Positions 25,041 to 33,151 of a DNA stretch of 44,915 nucleotides are shown piece after piece (within the stretch, counting starts at the first letter, position 1; each line of letters begins with the position of its first letter). Source of the stretch: Fimbriimonas sp. Lineage in GTDB: Bacteria > Armatimonadota > Fimbriimonadia > Fimbriimonadales > Fimbriimonadaceae. The notes beneath the pieces were generated by a model, which was given only the letters and a program-made list of their open reading frames with translations, did not search any database and was not told the DNA's origin. The translations under genes were made by a program, and so were the position numbers. The DNA is taken from NCBI GenBank assembly GCA_030447945.1, contig JAUJNV010000003.1, positions 1 through 44,915 on the forward strand. The letters run 5' to 3'.

Positions 25041-25130
25041 AGTTACAACATCCCCGTCGGCAGAACCGACTGTAACTTTCTCTCGCGGTCCCCATCGCTC
25101 GCGGGCCGCACCGCTCCCGGACAGGAGAGC
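25041..25130 (+). promoter_or_regulatory. Candidate class I NAD+ riboswitch (nadA motif) with RBS-hiding helix
   Basis: Domain 1: P1 AGTTA/TAACT (25041-25045 with 25073-25077), then C-AACATCCCCG (25046-25056), a 4-bp hairpin TCGG-CAGAA-CCGA (25057-25069), and CTG (25070-25072) closing on P1. This order and these bases match the nadA-motif domain as I remember it (P1, CAACAACCCCG, P2, CUG, P1'). Domain 2 region: CTCTC (25080-25084) pairs with GAGAG (25125-25129), inside which GCGGT/ACCGC can pair and UCCCCAUCG recalls the conserved segment. The Shine-Dalgarno AGGAG (25123-25127) is part of that helix, 10 nt before ATG 25138. Binding of NAD+ or its ADP moiety would thus lower NadA synthesis. 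The match of domain 1 is strong; the second domain is degenerate. Confidence 0.75.
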
Positions 25131-25137
25131 TACATAG

Positions 25138-26231
25138 ATGAATACCGTTCAGGTGCCTTTGCCGCCCGAGTATGCCGATCTCACCCCTGAGGAGGCCGAT
25201 GCCCGTATCCGCGCCGCGAAGGCGAAGCTCGGCAAGCGCCTCGTCATCCTCGGCCACCACTACCAGCGCGACGAGATCATCCAGCACGCCGACTTTCGCG
25301 GCGATTCCTACAAGCTCGCCAAGGACGCCGCCGCGGTTCCCGAAGCGGAGTTCATCGTCTTCTGCGGCGTCCACTTCATGGCCGAGAGCGCGGACATACT
25401 CACGCCGGACCACCAGCGCGTGATCCTCCCCAATCTCGCCGCCGGATGCTCCATGGCCGACATGGCGAGCCTCTTCCAGGTGCGGAACTGCTGGAGGGAG
25501 TTGGAGAAGGTATTGGGTGCGGACATGAGCGTGGTCCCGGTGACTTACATCAACTGCGCCGCGAACCTCAAGGCGTTCGTTGGGGAGCGGGGGGGCACGG
25601 TCTGCACTTCCACAAACGCGCCGACGGCGGTCGCGTGGGCGCTGACACAGGGCGAGAAGATCCTCTTCTTTCCCGACCAGCACCTGGGCGGAATACGGCG
25701 GTCCGAATGGGTTTCGACGCGGAGCGGACACTGTCGTGTGGGATCCTTCAGGCCTCTCGGCGGCAACACACCGGGAGCGGCTGCAAGCGGCTAAGTTCAT
25801 CCTGTGGAAGGAACTGTGCTCCGTCCCACAAGCGGTTTACGGTGGAGCAGATCGAAGGGCTCGCGCGAGCATCCCGGCGTGAACGTGCTCGTGCACCCCA
25901 GTTCGCTGGACGTCGTGCGGGCGGCGGATCTGAACGGCTCGACGGAGTTCTTCGTAAGGCCGTGGATGCCCCCGCCGGGTCGGTGTGGGCGATCGGAACC
26001 GAGATCAACCTCGCCGCCGCCTCGCAGAAGGAGAACCCGGACAAAGACGATCTTCTGCCTCGACCCGCAGATCTGCTCCCGTTCCACGATGTACCGCATC
26101 CATCCGAGCCCTGCTGGGCGCTGGAGAACCTCGCGGCGGGGAACGTGGTGAACGGATCGTCGTGCCGCCCAAGGTGGAAGCACCGCGAAGCTCGCCCTCG
26201 ACCGAATGCTCAGGCCGGTGTGCGCGCGTGA
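25138..26231 (+). CDS. nadA: Quinolinate synthase NadA, frameshifted
   Basis: Makes quinolinate from iminoaspartate and dihydroxyacetone phosphate in de novo NAD synthesis, using a [4Fe-4S] cluster. Conserved blocks: VILGHHYQRDEI, FCGVHFMAESADIL, AAGCSMADM (Cys104, cluster ligand), VTYINCAANLKA, GGTVCTSTNA (Cys156, ligand), then in later frames EINLAA, FCLDPQICSRSTMYRIHP (third ligand) and LALDRML near the end. Homology crosses frames at about 25690, 25790, 25850, 25990, 26090 and 26180, all likely indels. The end near 26231 is therefore approximate. A clear AGGAG site lies within the upstream riboswitch helix. pnuC follows, so NAD synthesis and precursor uptake are linked here. Confidence 0.87.
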
Positions 26232-26233
26232 GC

Positions 26234-26360
26234 GTGCGCCGATTCGGCGCTTGAGTGCGGATACCAGCACCGCTTGCCGCTGTTTCTCCAACTCAGTATG
26301 AGGCGAGACGCGCTAAAAGCGGCGCTGAGCACCACTCAAAGCGCCGCTGAATCGGCGCAC
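26234..26360. repeat. Inverted repeat GTGCGCCGATTC...
   Basis: Left arm 26234-26257 (GTGCGCCGATTCGGCGCTTG...) and right arm 26333-26360 pair over the whole length except for a 4-nt difference (GATTC-GGCGC against GATTCAGCGGCGC). Between them lies GC-rich sequence with AAGCGGCGCTGAGCAC, partly repeating the arm. Size and form resemble a small MITE-like unit between nadA and pnuC. Confidence 0.75.
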
Positions 26361-26388
26361 TCCCAAGGGGATCTTGAGCGGTAGGGGT

Positions 26389-27051
26389 ATGCAGTCCATC
26401 CTTGACGCGCTTCGCGCCGCCTTTCCCGGATGGAGATCACAGTGGTGGTCTTCAGCCTGCTGGGGAGTGTGGCTGGCGACCGGAACCGGGTCGAGAGCTG
26501 GCCGGTGGGGATCGTGGGCGTGGCGCTGACCGCGTGGGTTGTGTTTCAAGGCAAGCTGTACTCCGGACGCGATTCAGAACGCGTTCGTAGCGTCAGCGGG
26601 TTCTACGGCTGGTGGGCGTGGAAGCAGCGGCGCAACGGCGGGTCTTGCCGGTCACTATGCTCACACCTCGCGCCCGAGTCGGATGGTTCTTGGGGTGGCT
26701 CGTGGTATCTCTCGCTTTCTGGGGCTTAGCGATGCAACGGTGGACTGATGCCGCCAGCACCGATGCTGGACGCGGCGCTCACGGCGGCGAGCCTTCATCG
26801 CCTGGGCGATTATGCTCACGCGGCGGGTGATCGAGAACTGGATCATCTGGATCGTGGCAGGAGATCGGATCTACGGGGCATACGTGATGCTCACGCGTGG
26901 CTTTGCCGTCTTTGCCGCCCAGTATGCAGTGTTCACCGTGCTGGCGCTGCTCGGGCTGCTGGAGGGAACCGCTCTCGCGTCGGGCCTAGAGCGCATAAGC
27001 CGCTCCGGCTTGTCATTTACCGACGCGTCTGCCCCGATGAGTGCTTGCTAA
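26389..27051 (+). CDS. pnuC: Nicotinamide riboside/NMN transporter PnuC, frameshifted
   Basis: Inner-membrane facilitator for the vitamin precursor nicotinamide riboside. Assembled from several frames: MQSILDALRAAFPGW (from ATG 26389, AGGGGT upstream), EITVVVFSLLGSVAG, SWPVGIVGVALTAWVVFQGK, GFYGWWAWKQRRNGG, ARVGWFLGWLVVSLAFWGLA, and MLTRRVIENWIIWIVAGDRI then YAVFTVLALLGLLEG. The WPVGI, FYGWWxW and ENWxxWI blocks are the family's substrate-binding and helix signatures. Four or more single-base shifts hide it. If the shifts are sequencing errors this is a complete seven-helix transporter, next to nadA and perhaps under the same riboswitch. Confidence 0.75.
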
Positions 27052-27098
27052 GATGTTGCTATGGAGAGGCGGCCGCTTTCGGCGGAGGGTCTACTGAA

Positions 27099-27959
27099 GT
27101 GTTTACCCATCGATCTCCAGGCACAGCGGTCTTTCACGCGATCTTGCTCGTCGGCGTGTCTGCGTTTATGGCGCTGTTCCTCTACGGCAGCCCTTACACC
27201 GTCAATGGCCATCCGCTATCCGAGCGAGCGCGCCTTAGGGCGCTGGGCATGGTCTGGCTTGGGGGAAAGTGTTCGTCTACGTCCTGGGGCTTACCATCCT
27301 GCGCTGTCTTAACGAGCGGATCGAGCAGCGAGAGCGAGATCGTATGGATCGATGCGCGGGGTCGTGAGCGAATTCGCTCCCGCCTTGAGGACGTGATCGG
27401 GCTCCGGACGGGGGAGTATTCGGGACCAACCTGGTTTGGTACGAGATCGACACGTGGCGCGCCATCCGCTACCAAAGCTGGATCAACGGAAGGGCGGAGC
27501 TTGTCGCAAGAGTGAGGGCACTGATAGAAAAGCCGCCTGACGTGCCCATACCGGCGGCCGATCGGGTGTGGACGGCGCGAACGCAATACCACTACCGTAA
27601 CCCCTCGCTTCGGGCCTCTTCTTGGCGGAGTCTTCTTTCTCTGCGTAGTCCTCTTGGCACAGGAGTCGTCCGATCCCGGTATGCCGCTGCTGATGATCGC
27701 ATTTCTGAACTTGCCGTTCCTCGTCTGGTCCTACTTCTCCTGAGCGCATTCTTCGAACGAGTTCACATTGACGGCAAGGAGTTGGTGTGGGTCGGACGGC
27801 TCGGCCGGGAGCGAGTTCGTGTGCGGCTGGATGATATCCAGTCCATCGCCGGAGATAAGGGTGAGGCATGCGGGCGAATCTACACGCGGGCGGGGCGAAA
27901 TTCGGCTGGGTAGCCACCTGTTGGCTTTTTCCGGGTGGTCAACGAGGTGCGTCGCCTAA
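27099..27959 (+). CDS. Duplicated membrane protein, PH-like halves, frameshifted
   Basis: Unrecognised protein with two similar halves. Each has hydrophobic helices (FHAILLVGVSAFMALFLYG; VFFLCVVLLAQ and LMIAFLNLPFLVWSYF) followed by a beta-rich, charged module. The modules align: EIVWIDARGRERIRSRLEDV (near 27340) and ELVWVGRLGRERVRVRLDDI (near 27780), each followed by RAIRYQSW- or GSHLLGFF-type segments. The pattern recalls bacterial PH domains, but I would not assign it. GTG 27099 is the likely start; frames change near 27265, 27330, 27420, 27640 and 27750. The end lies between 27959 and about 28020. Confidence 0.5.
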
Positions 27960-28053
27960 CAGGCAAACGCCTCATAGCCGCTCGTACGATCGGCACCCGC
28001 ACTCCTGCCGGTGATTCAGGAGTGCCGGTGCCACGGGAGATATTAAGTTGGGC

Positions 28054-28611
28054 TCACTTGCCCGCGTCGCCGAGCATGTTCTTCATGCCGTCGAGGGTGA
28101 GGTCGGTGAAGATTTGGCGGAAGGCGGCGTCGGCGAGGTCGAAGATTTCGAGCAGGCCCTGGAGGCGTGGAGCGCATGATGCGGGCGGCTTCCAGGTCGT
28201 CGGTTTCTGGGAGGCCGGAGGATCGCGGAGGGCGTCGGCGGCAGGGTCGGCTTCGCGGCGCTTGCGCTCGCGGACGAGGCGGATCTTCACCATCGGGGCT
28301 CGGTTTCGCTGGACGTAGGTGTCCTTGCGGTCGCCGGGTTGGCGGAAGCGGCGGACGACTTCAGTCCATCAGCTCGCGCAGGGTTCATGCTCGCGTTCCC
28401 GCGGCTGATCTGGAGGCGGTCCATGATCTCGTCGCCTCCAGGGGCCCTCGCTCACGTAGAGGAGCGCATGGATCTGCGCCATCGTGCGGTTGATATACCC
28501 CAGGAGGAGCTCATGCGGCCCCACTCGAGGATGAACTGGTCCTGCGCGCGCTGCAAAGCCGACGGCGCGGGATCGGGCCGGAGCGGAGGAGAGTTCGTCG
28601 TCTAGGGGCAT
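28054..28611 (-). CDS. GbsR/MarR-like transcriptional regulator, frameshifted
   Basis: On the minus strand, INRTMAQIHALLYVSEGP, then in another frame DEIMDRLQISRGNASMN, then VRRFRQPGDRKDTYV and LLEIFDLADAAFRQIFTD. This is the winged-helix layout of the GbsR family (HALLYLSPEPLSLDDI..LGISKGSASLNLREL..WGAVRR..GDRRDYY). GbsR-type proteins control membrane- or osmolyte-related genes; the target here is unknown. At least three frame changes between 28320 and 28440. The first residues (MPLDDELSSAPARS) are poorly conserved, so the start is uncertain. Confidence 0.65.
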
Positions 28612-28616
28612 GGTGT

Positions 28617-28699
28617 TGGGCGTGCTGGGCGTTGCATTGGGCGTCGGGTCATTCGGGCCATCTCCCCCTAACGCCTAACGCCTCAACGCCCTACGCCCT
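28617..28699. repeat. Heptad/octad palindrome, GGGCGT words
   Basis: Left TTGGGCGTGCTGGGCGTTGC, right CTAACGCCTAACGCCTCAAC; imperfect arms with centre GGGTCATTCGGGCCATCTCC. It lies between two minus-strand genes, just after the ferredoxin stop. Confidence 0.7.
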
Positions 28700-28704
28700 G
28701 TCTC

Positions 28705-28953
28705 TTACTCTTCCGCCAGCCGCTTCCCTTCGGCGGCGTTCTTCTCGATGAAATCTTTCCAGTTGGGCGGCACGTCGGTGTCGACGAAGATCGCGTTCAC
28801 GGGGCACTCGGGCTCGCAGAGGCCGCAGTCGATGCACTCGTCCGGGTTGATGTACACCATGTCGCCGCCGTCGTAGATGCAGTCCACGGGGCACACCGTC
28901 ATGCAGGACTTGTCCTTCACCCTGATACAAGGCTCGGTCACAACGTAGGGCAT
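28705..28953 (-). CDS. 7Fe/8Fe ferredoxin, FdxA type
   Basis: An 82-residue low-potential electron carrier. Cysteines at 9, 17 and 21 (C-x7-C-x3-CP) fit the FdxA pattern with a [3Fe-4S] site, and C40-x2-C43-x2-C46-x3-C50P gives the [4Fe-4S] site; an extra Cys25 is present. VVTEPCIRVKDKSCMTVCPV is the characteristic start. The C-terminal NWKDFIEKNAAEGKRLAEE is a family-like helix. The gene is monocistronic in appearance, with a TATAGT box 6 nt before the ATG. Confidence 0.93.
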   Translation of the reverse strand: MPYVVTEPCIRVKDKSCMTVCPVDCIYDGGDMVYINPDECIDCGLCEPECPVNAIFVDTDVPPNWKDFIEKNAAEGKRLAEE

Positions 28954-28959
28954 GGTCTA

Positions 28960-28965
28960 ACTATA
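28960..28965 (-). promoter_or_regulatory. -10 box of ferredoxin gene, leaderless layout
   Basis: On the minus strand TATAGT, 6 nt, ATG 28953. No Shine-Dalgarno sequence. Confidence 0.55.
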
Positions 28966-29026
28966 GACGGCGGGAGGATGTCTGAGGGTCCCGGTTTGTG
29001 GGGCCGCCCGGGGGCGCAGGGGTGGG

Positions 29027-29116
29027 GGAGGTGATTGAGGTGACGGAGGTGACATGTGATGGCTGATGGCTGATGGCTGATCCTTCTGCTCACTTCACCT
29101 CCTCACCTCCATCAAC
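29027..29116. repeat. Palindromic spacer with 9- and 7-bp words
   Basis: GGAGGTGAT, TGAGGTGAC, GGAGGTGAC (9-bp steps) then TGATGGC three times (7-bp steps). Right side CACTTCACCTCCTCACCTCC pairs with the 9-bp part. It follows the deacetylase stop on the minus strand. Confidence 0.7.
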
Positions 29117-29135
29117 CGCGAAGCGGCTCCACCTC

Positions 29136-30029
29136 TCACGGCTGCACGTACACCTTGACTTCGCCCTTCTCCACCTTGTCCAGCCAGTAGGTGATCCCGA
29201 AGGACCCTCGATGCCTTGGATGCGCGGAAGGCGGTAGGGATCGAGCTTCTGAGTCCTCGGGGGCGGGGGCGGGGTTCGCGCCGACGAGGAGGGCGGCCTT
29301 CATCGCGTATGTCTTGCCCCTCCACTCGAACGAGCGCAGGAGAGAGGGGTCCTTCGGCGAGATGCCGGAACGGGAGAGCGATGGCCACGGGACCGGTCTC
29401 GCCGTAGGTTTCGCCCAGCTCGATCGCGCCACTCAGCTCGGCTTTCACGGCATTCGTGTCGAGCCGCTTGAGCTGGCGATGGGTCAAGGTGTGGCTCCCC
29501 AGCTCACTCCCCAGCCGCGCAGCATCCGCACTTTGCTCGATCAGCTTGGGCTGGCCCCCACATCGTGGGGAGGACGTAAAAGCTCGCACTCAGGGGGAAG
29601 TCGGGGTGCTTTTCGAGAGAACGCCTTCCCCATCGCGCAGTCCGGGTCGAGGCTGCTGTCCTCACGCAGGCGGATCTGGGAGGGGCTGGCGTCGTCGAAG
29701 GTGAAGACGACGGGGGAAGCGCCGGGCGGGAGAGGCATTCGGCCATCTAGGAACTGCGAGAGGGTAACGGGGCGGAAGCCCATCCGGTACAGCCGTTCCA
29801 AGTCGGCTCGGAAGGCACGGATCGAGCGGTCCCACCGGGCCTCCTTCGGAGAGATGTGGTGGTACTCCACGATGAGCACCTTGCCCATCCGGTTGGCCGG
29901 CCGGGCGGTCACCCGCGGGAGAGGGCGCGGGAGGGGGAGGGGCTTCGTCCTCGGCTCGGTCGTCCTCAGGGGCGTGCGGGCTCCGTCCGACGGACCGGAG
30001 CAACCGGCGGCGAGCCAAACGGCTATCAT
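29136..30029 (-). CDS. Polysaccharide deacetylase lipoprotein, frameshifted
   Basis: NodB-homology carbohydrate esterase (CE4), which removes N-acetyl groups from surface or wall glycans. From ATG 30029 it reads MIAVWLAAGCSGPSDG, a lipobox (LAAGC), then VLIVEYHHISPKEARW, motif 1 VVFTFDDAS, and in another frame motif 2 GSHTLTHRQLKRLDTN. The C-terminus returns in a third frame (FEWRGKTYAMKAALL to KGEVKVYVQP). Frame changes at about 29690, 29600, 29560 and 29390. An upstream in-frame ATG at 30065 would spoil the signal peptide. Divergent from the next gene, with only 15 nt between starts. Confidence 0.78.
30024..30029 (+). promoter_or_regulatory. -10 box of the DUF4015 gene
   Basis: TATCAT 15 nt before ATG 30045, giving a leader of about 8 nt. 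It overlaps the ATG of the divergent deacetylase gene. Confidence 0.35.
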
Positions 30030-30044
30030 CCCTGCACCCCAGCC

Positions 30045-31226
30045 ATGCGGACACGTCTTTTCCATTTTCTGCTCTTCACGCTACCCGGCCTGGGTGCAGT
30101 GTCCTGTTCAAAGTCTCCACCTGCGGTCGAAGCGGCGCGGCCCGCGCTTCCCGTCCCGAAGCCCGTCGCCAAGAAAGTGGAAGATCCCTTTCCCAAGCCG
30201 GAGTTCGTGAAGGGGATCTATCTGACGGCATGGACGGCGGGGGGCACGAAGAAGCTGGACCGGCTCCTCGCGATGATCGGGCGCACCGAGCTGAACGCCG
30301 TCGTCATCGACGTCCGCGACTCGGGGCAGATGTATTTTAAGACCGGCATCCCTCTGGCGGAGGAGAGTGGGGCCACTACGCTCGCCGTGGCGGACCCCAA
30401 GGCCCTGTTCGAAAAGCTTCGCGAGCACAAGGTCTATCCTATCGCCCGCATCGCCTGCTTCCGCGACAAGTACGTGCCGAAGAAGCACCCGGAGCTCGCC
30501 GTCCGGTTCAAGGACGGGCGGCTCTGGAAGGATCGCTCGGGCAACACCTGGCTCGACCCCTATAACCGCAAGAACTGGGAGTACCTGGCGCAGACGGTGG
30601 ACTTTGCGGTGGGCTTGGGGTTTGCCGAAATCCAGTTGGACTATGTGCGTTTTCCTAGCGAGGGCCGGGTCTCCTCGATGGCGTTTCCCGGTAAGGCGAG
30701 CTACCCGGACAAGGAAGCGAAGCCGGGGGACGTGATCGCCCGGTTCTGCGCCTATCTGCGGAAGCGGGTCAAGGAGCGGGGGAAGGCGTTCTCGGCGGAC
30801 ATCTTCGGCATCATCTCGTCGGGCACCGCCGACCAAGGGATCGGGCAGACGCTGGAGAAGGTGGCGGCGCCGTTCGACGTCGTGTGCCCCATGGTCTACC
30901 CCTCGCACTACGCGCGCGGAGAGTACGGCATCGCTAATCCCCATACGTCGCCGTACGCCATCGTGAAGAAGTCGCTCATGGACTTCAAGCGCCGTCTTCC
31001 CAAGGGGGCGAACGTCCGGCCGTGGCTGCAAGACTTCTCCCTGTTCCGCGTCCGCTACGGCGCGCCCCAAGTGAAGGCACAGATCAAAGCGGCGCGCGAG
31101 TGCGGCTACCAGGAATACCTCCTGTGGAACGCGGGCAACCGCTACACGGAGGCGGCTTTGGCGCCCGAAAAGCCCTCGAATCCTTCTGCAAGCCCTAAAC
31201 GGAATGGGGCCGATCGGTCACAATAA
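30045..31226 (+). CDS. Putative glycoside hydrolase lipoprotein (DUF4015)
   Basis: A 393-residue lipoprotein with a TIM-barrel of the DUF4015 family. Signal LFHFLLFTLPGLGAVSC (lipobox AVSC). Typical blocks: FVKGIYLTAWTAGG, LNAVVIDVRDSGQMYF, PIARIACFRDKYVP, GFAEIQLDYVRFPSEG, SADIFGIISSG and VVCPMVYPSHYARGEYG, with acidic residues at the expected barrel ends (IDVRD, LDYVRFP). Families of this type cleave alpha-linked galactosaminogalactan-like polymers or remain uncharacterised; substrate is open. Frame is intact. Next to a divergent CE4 deacetylase, so the pair may process one extracellular polysaccharide. Confidence 0.85.
   Translation: MRTRLFHFLLFTLPGLGAVSCSKSPPAVEAARPALPVPKPVAKKVEDPFPKPEFVKGIYLTAWTAGGTKKLDRLLAMIGRTELNAVVIDVRDSGQMYFKTGIPLAEESGATTLAVADPKALFEKLREHKVYPIARIACFRDKYVPKKHPELAVRFKDGRLWKDRSGNTWLDPYNRKNWEYLAQTVDFAVGLGFAEIQLDYVRFPSEGRVSSMAFPGKASYPDKEAKPGDVIARFCAYLRKRVKERGKAFSADIFGIISSGTADQGIGQTLEKVAAPFDVVCPMVYPSHYARGEYGIANPHTSPYAIVKKSLMDFKRRLPKGANVRPWLQDFSLFRVRYGAPQVKAQIKAARECGYQEYLLWNAGNRYTEAALAPEKPSNPSASPKRNGADRSQ
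31219..31224 (+). promoter_or_regulatory. -10 box, near-leaderless layout
   Basis: CACAAT, 9 nt, GTG 31234. The box lies inside the last codons of the preceding gene. Confidence 0.35.
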
Positions 31227-31233
31227 TCCCATC

Positions 31234-31686
31234 GTGAAACCCATTGTCGTCTTTCTCTTCGCCGTCTGCCTCGCCATGACCGGGTTTGCTCGGACGGGGA
31301 TCGACCGGATCGTCGCGTTCAGCTACCGCGCGACCAACGGGTCGCTTCCTCCTCCCCACTACAAGGGCTGGGACCTCGACGGCAAAGTCGGGCGGAGCAG
31401 CGTGGAGATCACGCTGAAGTCGATCTCCGGCGGCAAGCGAAGCACTTGGACGGGCACTCTCGAGGGCGCGGCATTCCGACGCTTCCTCGCCGTTCTCAAC
31501 GCAACGGAGTTCGAAGCGCCGGCGGAAGGGCCTCCAATGGTGGGAGGGCCAGTGGATCGCGTGACGCTCAGCTACGAGGACGACGAGGGAAAGTACGAGG
31601 GCAAGCCGACCAACCGACTGCATTGGCGCAAACTACTCGCCGAGATCGAGGCCATCATCGCGGCTGGGAAAAAGGCGGCGGGCTAA
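31234..31686 (+). CDS. Secreted hypothetical protein
   Basis: A 150-residue exported protein. GTG 31234 opens a standard signal peptide (VKPIVVFLFAVCLAMTGFA), which is why it is preferred to ATG 31204. The mature part shows alternating strands (FSYRATNGSLPPPHYKGWDL, TWTGTLEGAAFRRFLAVLNA, RVTLSYEDDEGKYEG) and ends in a basic helix. Family not recognised. Confidence 0.7.
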   Translation: MKPIVVFLFAVCLAMTGFARTGIDRIVAFSYRATNGSLPPPHYKGWDLDGKVGRSSVEITLKSISGGKRSTWTGTLEGAAFRRFLAVLNATEFEAPAEGPPMVGGPVDRVTLSYEDDEGKYEGKPTNRLHWRKLLAEIEAIIAAGKKAAG

Positions 31687-32075
31687 AGGCTCCTCAACTC
31701 GCCAAAGGCTGTGAGGATGGGTGAGGGTGCGCCTTCCGCAGGCTCGCAGGGCCTGGTTTGAAGGGCTACGCCCGCAGGGTGTGTAGTCGTGGCCCGGCGC
31801 GCCGCCTGGGCTTTTCTCCAGGCACGCTAGTATCTGCGCAGCCTCTGGTGCGTCCTTCGCAGGTCTGGGTCGTGCCTAACTTAGCTTGAAGGCGCCGCGC
31901 AGGGCGACTACACGCCCTGCGGGCGTAACCTTTCGACGATGGCGTGAACAGAGCGAGCACTTTTTTACACCCTCGTAGAAGCTTTTCGCTGGTGAGGCGC
32001 TACTGTAGAGCATCCATCATCCGGCGGGGGGCGCCTCGTCCTCGCGTCCAACGGCTACCTTGGGGGGCTTTCGGC
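31687..32075. other. Non-coding gap holding a long palindromic element
   Basis: No gene seen in about 390 nt. Its centre is the palindrome at 31761-31932; the rest is unstructured apart from a promoter box at the end. Confidence 0.6.
31761..31932. repeat. 172-bp palindromic element, copy 1
   Basis: Ends GGCTACGCCCGCAGGGTG and complement CGCCCTGCGGGCGTAACC, both followed inward by GTGTAGTCG/CGACTACAC. The non-symmetric core (CTCCAGGCACG...AGTAT...CCTTCGCAGGTC...GTCGTGCC) matches the reverse complement of the core of the element at 40164-40327. Confidence 0.85.
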
Positions 32076-32081
32076 TATCAT
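32076..32081 (+). promoter_or_regulatory. -10 box, leaderless layout
   Basis: TATCAT, 7 nt, ATG 32089; no Shine-Dalgarno sequence. Confidence 0.45.
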
Positions 32082-32088
32082 CACGCCC

Positions 32089-32517
32089 ATGTCGGGCGTG
32101 AGTCGCGCGTCGCTGGGGGCGGCGGGGGTGCTGGCGCTCGCGGTCGGGTTCGTGTTCGCCACCCTGCGCGACTACGGTCCGGAGAGCGCCGTGCGGCGGT
32201 TCCACCGGGCGGTGCAGGTGCGGGACTGGAACGATTTGCGGCGGGTGACGGCGCAGCCGCTGGAGTCGCCGAGCGTGCAGCGGTTGGCGGCAGAGGTTGC
32301 GCGGCTGACGCAGGGCAGGCATCAGCACCGTCTCGTGCGGATGGACCGGAGTCCGGTGCAGGCGCATGCGGCGGTGGTCTACTCGTATCCGGGCGGCCTG
32401 CGCGAGGTCAGAATCTGGATCGTGGATCTCAAGGACGGGACTTGGAAAGTAGACGCCGACAAGACGCTGACGACTCTCCGGGACGCGTTGGAGCTTCGAG
32501 CGCTGCCTCCGAGATAG
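32089..32517 (+). CDS. Membrane-anchored protein, NTF2-like layout
   Basis: A 142-residue protein with one N-terminal helix (ASLGAAGVLALAVGFVFATL) and a soluble part. GPESAVRRFHRAVQVRDWND followed by strands (AAVVYSYPGGLREVRIWIVD, GTWKVDADKTL) recalls the DUF4878/NTF2-like pocket of small lipoproteins. Assignment is tentative. The next gene has the same plan and similar length, so the two may be diverged duplicates. Confidence 0.65.
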   Translation: MSGVSRASLGAAGVLALAVGFVFATLRDYGPESAVRRFHRAVQVRDWNDLRRVTAQPLESPSVQRLAAEVARLTQGRHQHRLVRMDRSPVQAHAAVVYSYPGGLREVRIWIVDLKDGTWKVDADKTLTTLRDALELRALPPR

Positions 32518-32587
32518 CCGGGAACCGACCGGAGCCGACGATTGCTGTATTAGAGCGGATATCCTCTTCTGCGTTCCCTCGCCTATC

Positions 32588-33058
32588 ATGTGTCAATCCT
32601 CAGTTTCTCACTCTCCGCGCCGCCCCGCCGGTCGCCGCTCCGGGCGCGTGAACGTGGTGCTTATCGGAGCCATCGCCTGTGCCCTTCTGATGGGGACGCT
32701 GTTCCTCCTGATGGGACAGGAGTCCATGTCCACCGTGGGCATCCGCTTCATGAGCGCCTTAGCCCGCCGGGATGCCAAGACCCTCGCCAGCATCAGCCAC
32801 ATCGAGGGCAAAACTTCCGACGACCTAGTCAAGGAGTGGCAGCGCACTCTGGACCGCGCCAAGAACTTCCGCTTCAAGTGGCAGATCTTGGGCTCGGAAG
32901 AGGCGGGACCCGACAGCGGTTCGGTGCGCCTGGAGGTCGAGCGGAACGAGGAAGGGTACGGCAACAAGTACCAACTCCCCCTCCGCCGCGACGGCGACCG
33001 GTGGAAGGTCGAAGTGCGCGGGATCAGCCGCGAGATGTATCCGTATTTGCCGAGGTAG
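32588..33058 (+). CDS. Membrane-anchored protein, NTF2-like layout
   Basis: A 156-residue protein: basic cytosolic start, one helix (NVVLIGAIACALLMGTLFLL), then SMSTVGIRFMSALARRDAKT followed by strands ending in DRWKVEVRGISREMYPYLP. Same architecture as the preceding gene. ATG 32588 overlaps a TATCAT sequence, so the real start may instead be GTG 32650, directly before the helix. Function unknown. Confidence 0.65.
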   Translation: MCQSSVSHSPRRPAGRRSGRVNVVLIGAIACALLMGTLFLLMGQESMSTVGIRFMSALARRDAKTLASISHIEGKTSDDLVKEWQRTLDRAKNFRFKWQILGSEEAGPDSGSVRLEVERNEEGYGNKYQLPLRRDGDRWKVEVRGISREMYPYLPR

Positions 33059-33062
33059 GACC

Positions 33063-33127
33063 GGGTATTACGGTATTGCGGTGTTACGGTATTGGGATCT
33101 TCCGGTATACCGTAACACCCCAACACT
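33063..33127. repeat. Octad palindrome with TTGGGATCTTCCGG centre
   Basis: 8-bp words GGTATTAC, GGTATTGC, GGTGTTAC, GGTATTGG, then GATCTTCC, GGTATACC, GTAACACC, CCAACACT. Its centre is found in reverse complement in the island at 44209. Confidence 0.8.
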
Positions 33128-33136
33128 CCCCTCGGT

Positions 33137-33142
33137 TACAAT
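33137..33142 (+). promoter_or_regulatory. -10 box of the CNNM-type gene
   Basis: TACAAT, 9 nt, ATG 33152. The -35 place is inside the preceding octad palindrome. Confidence 0.45.
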
Positions 33143-33151
33143 GCTCCCTGC

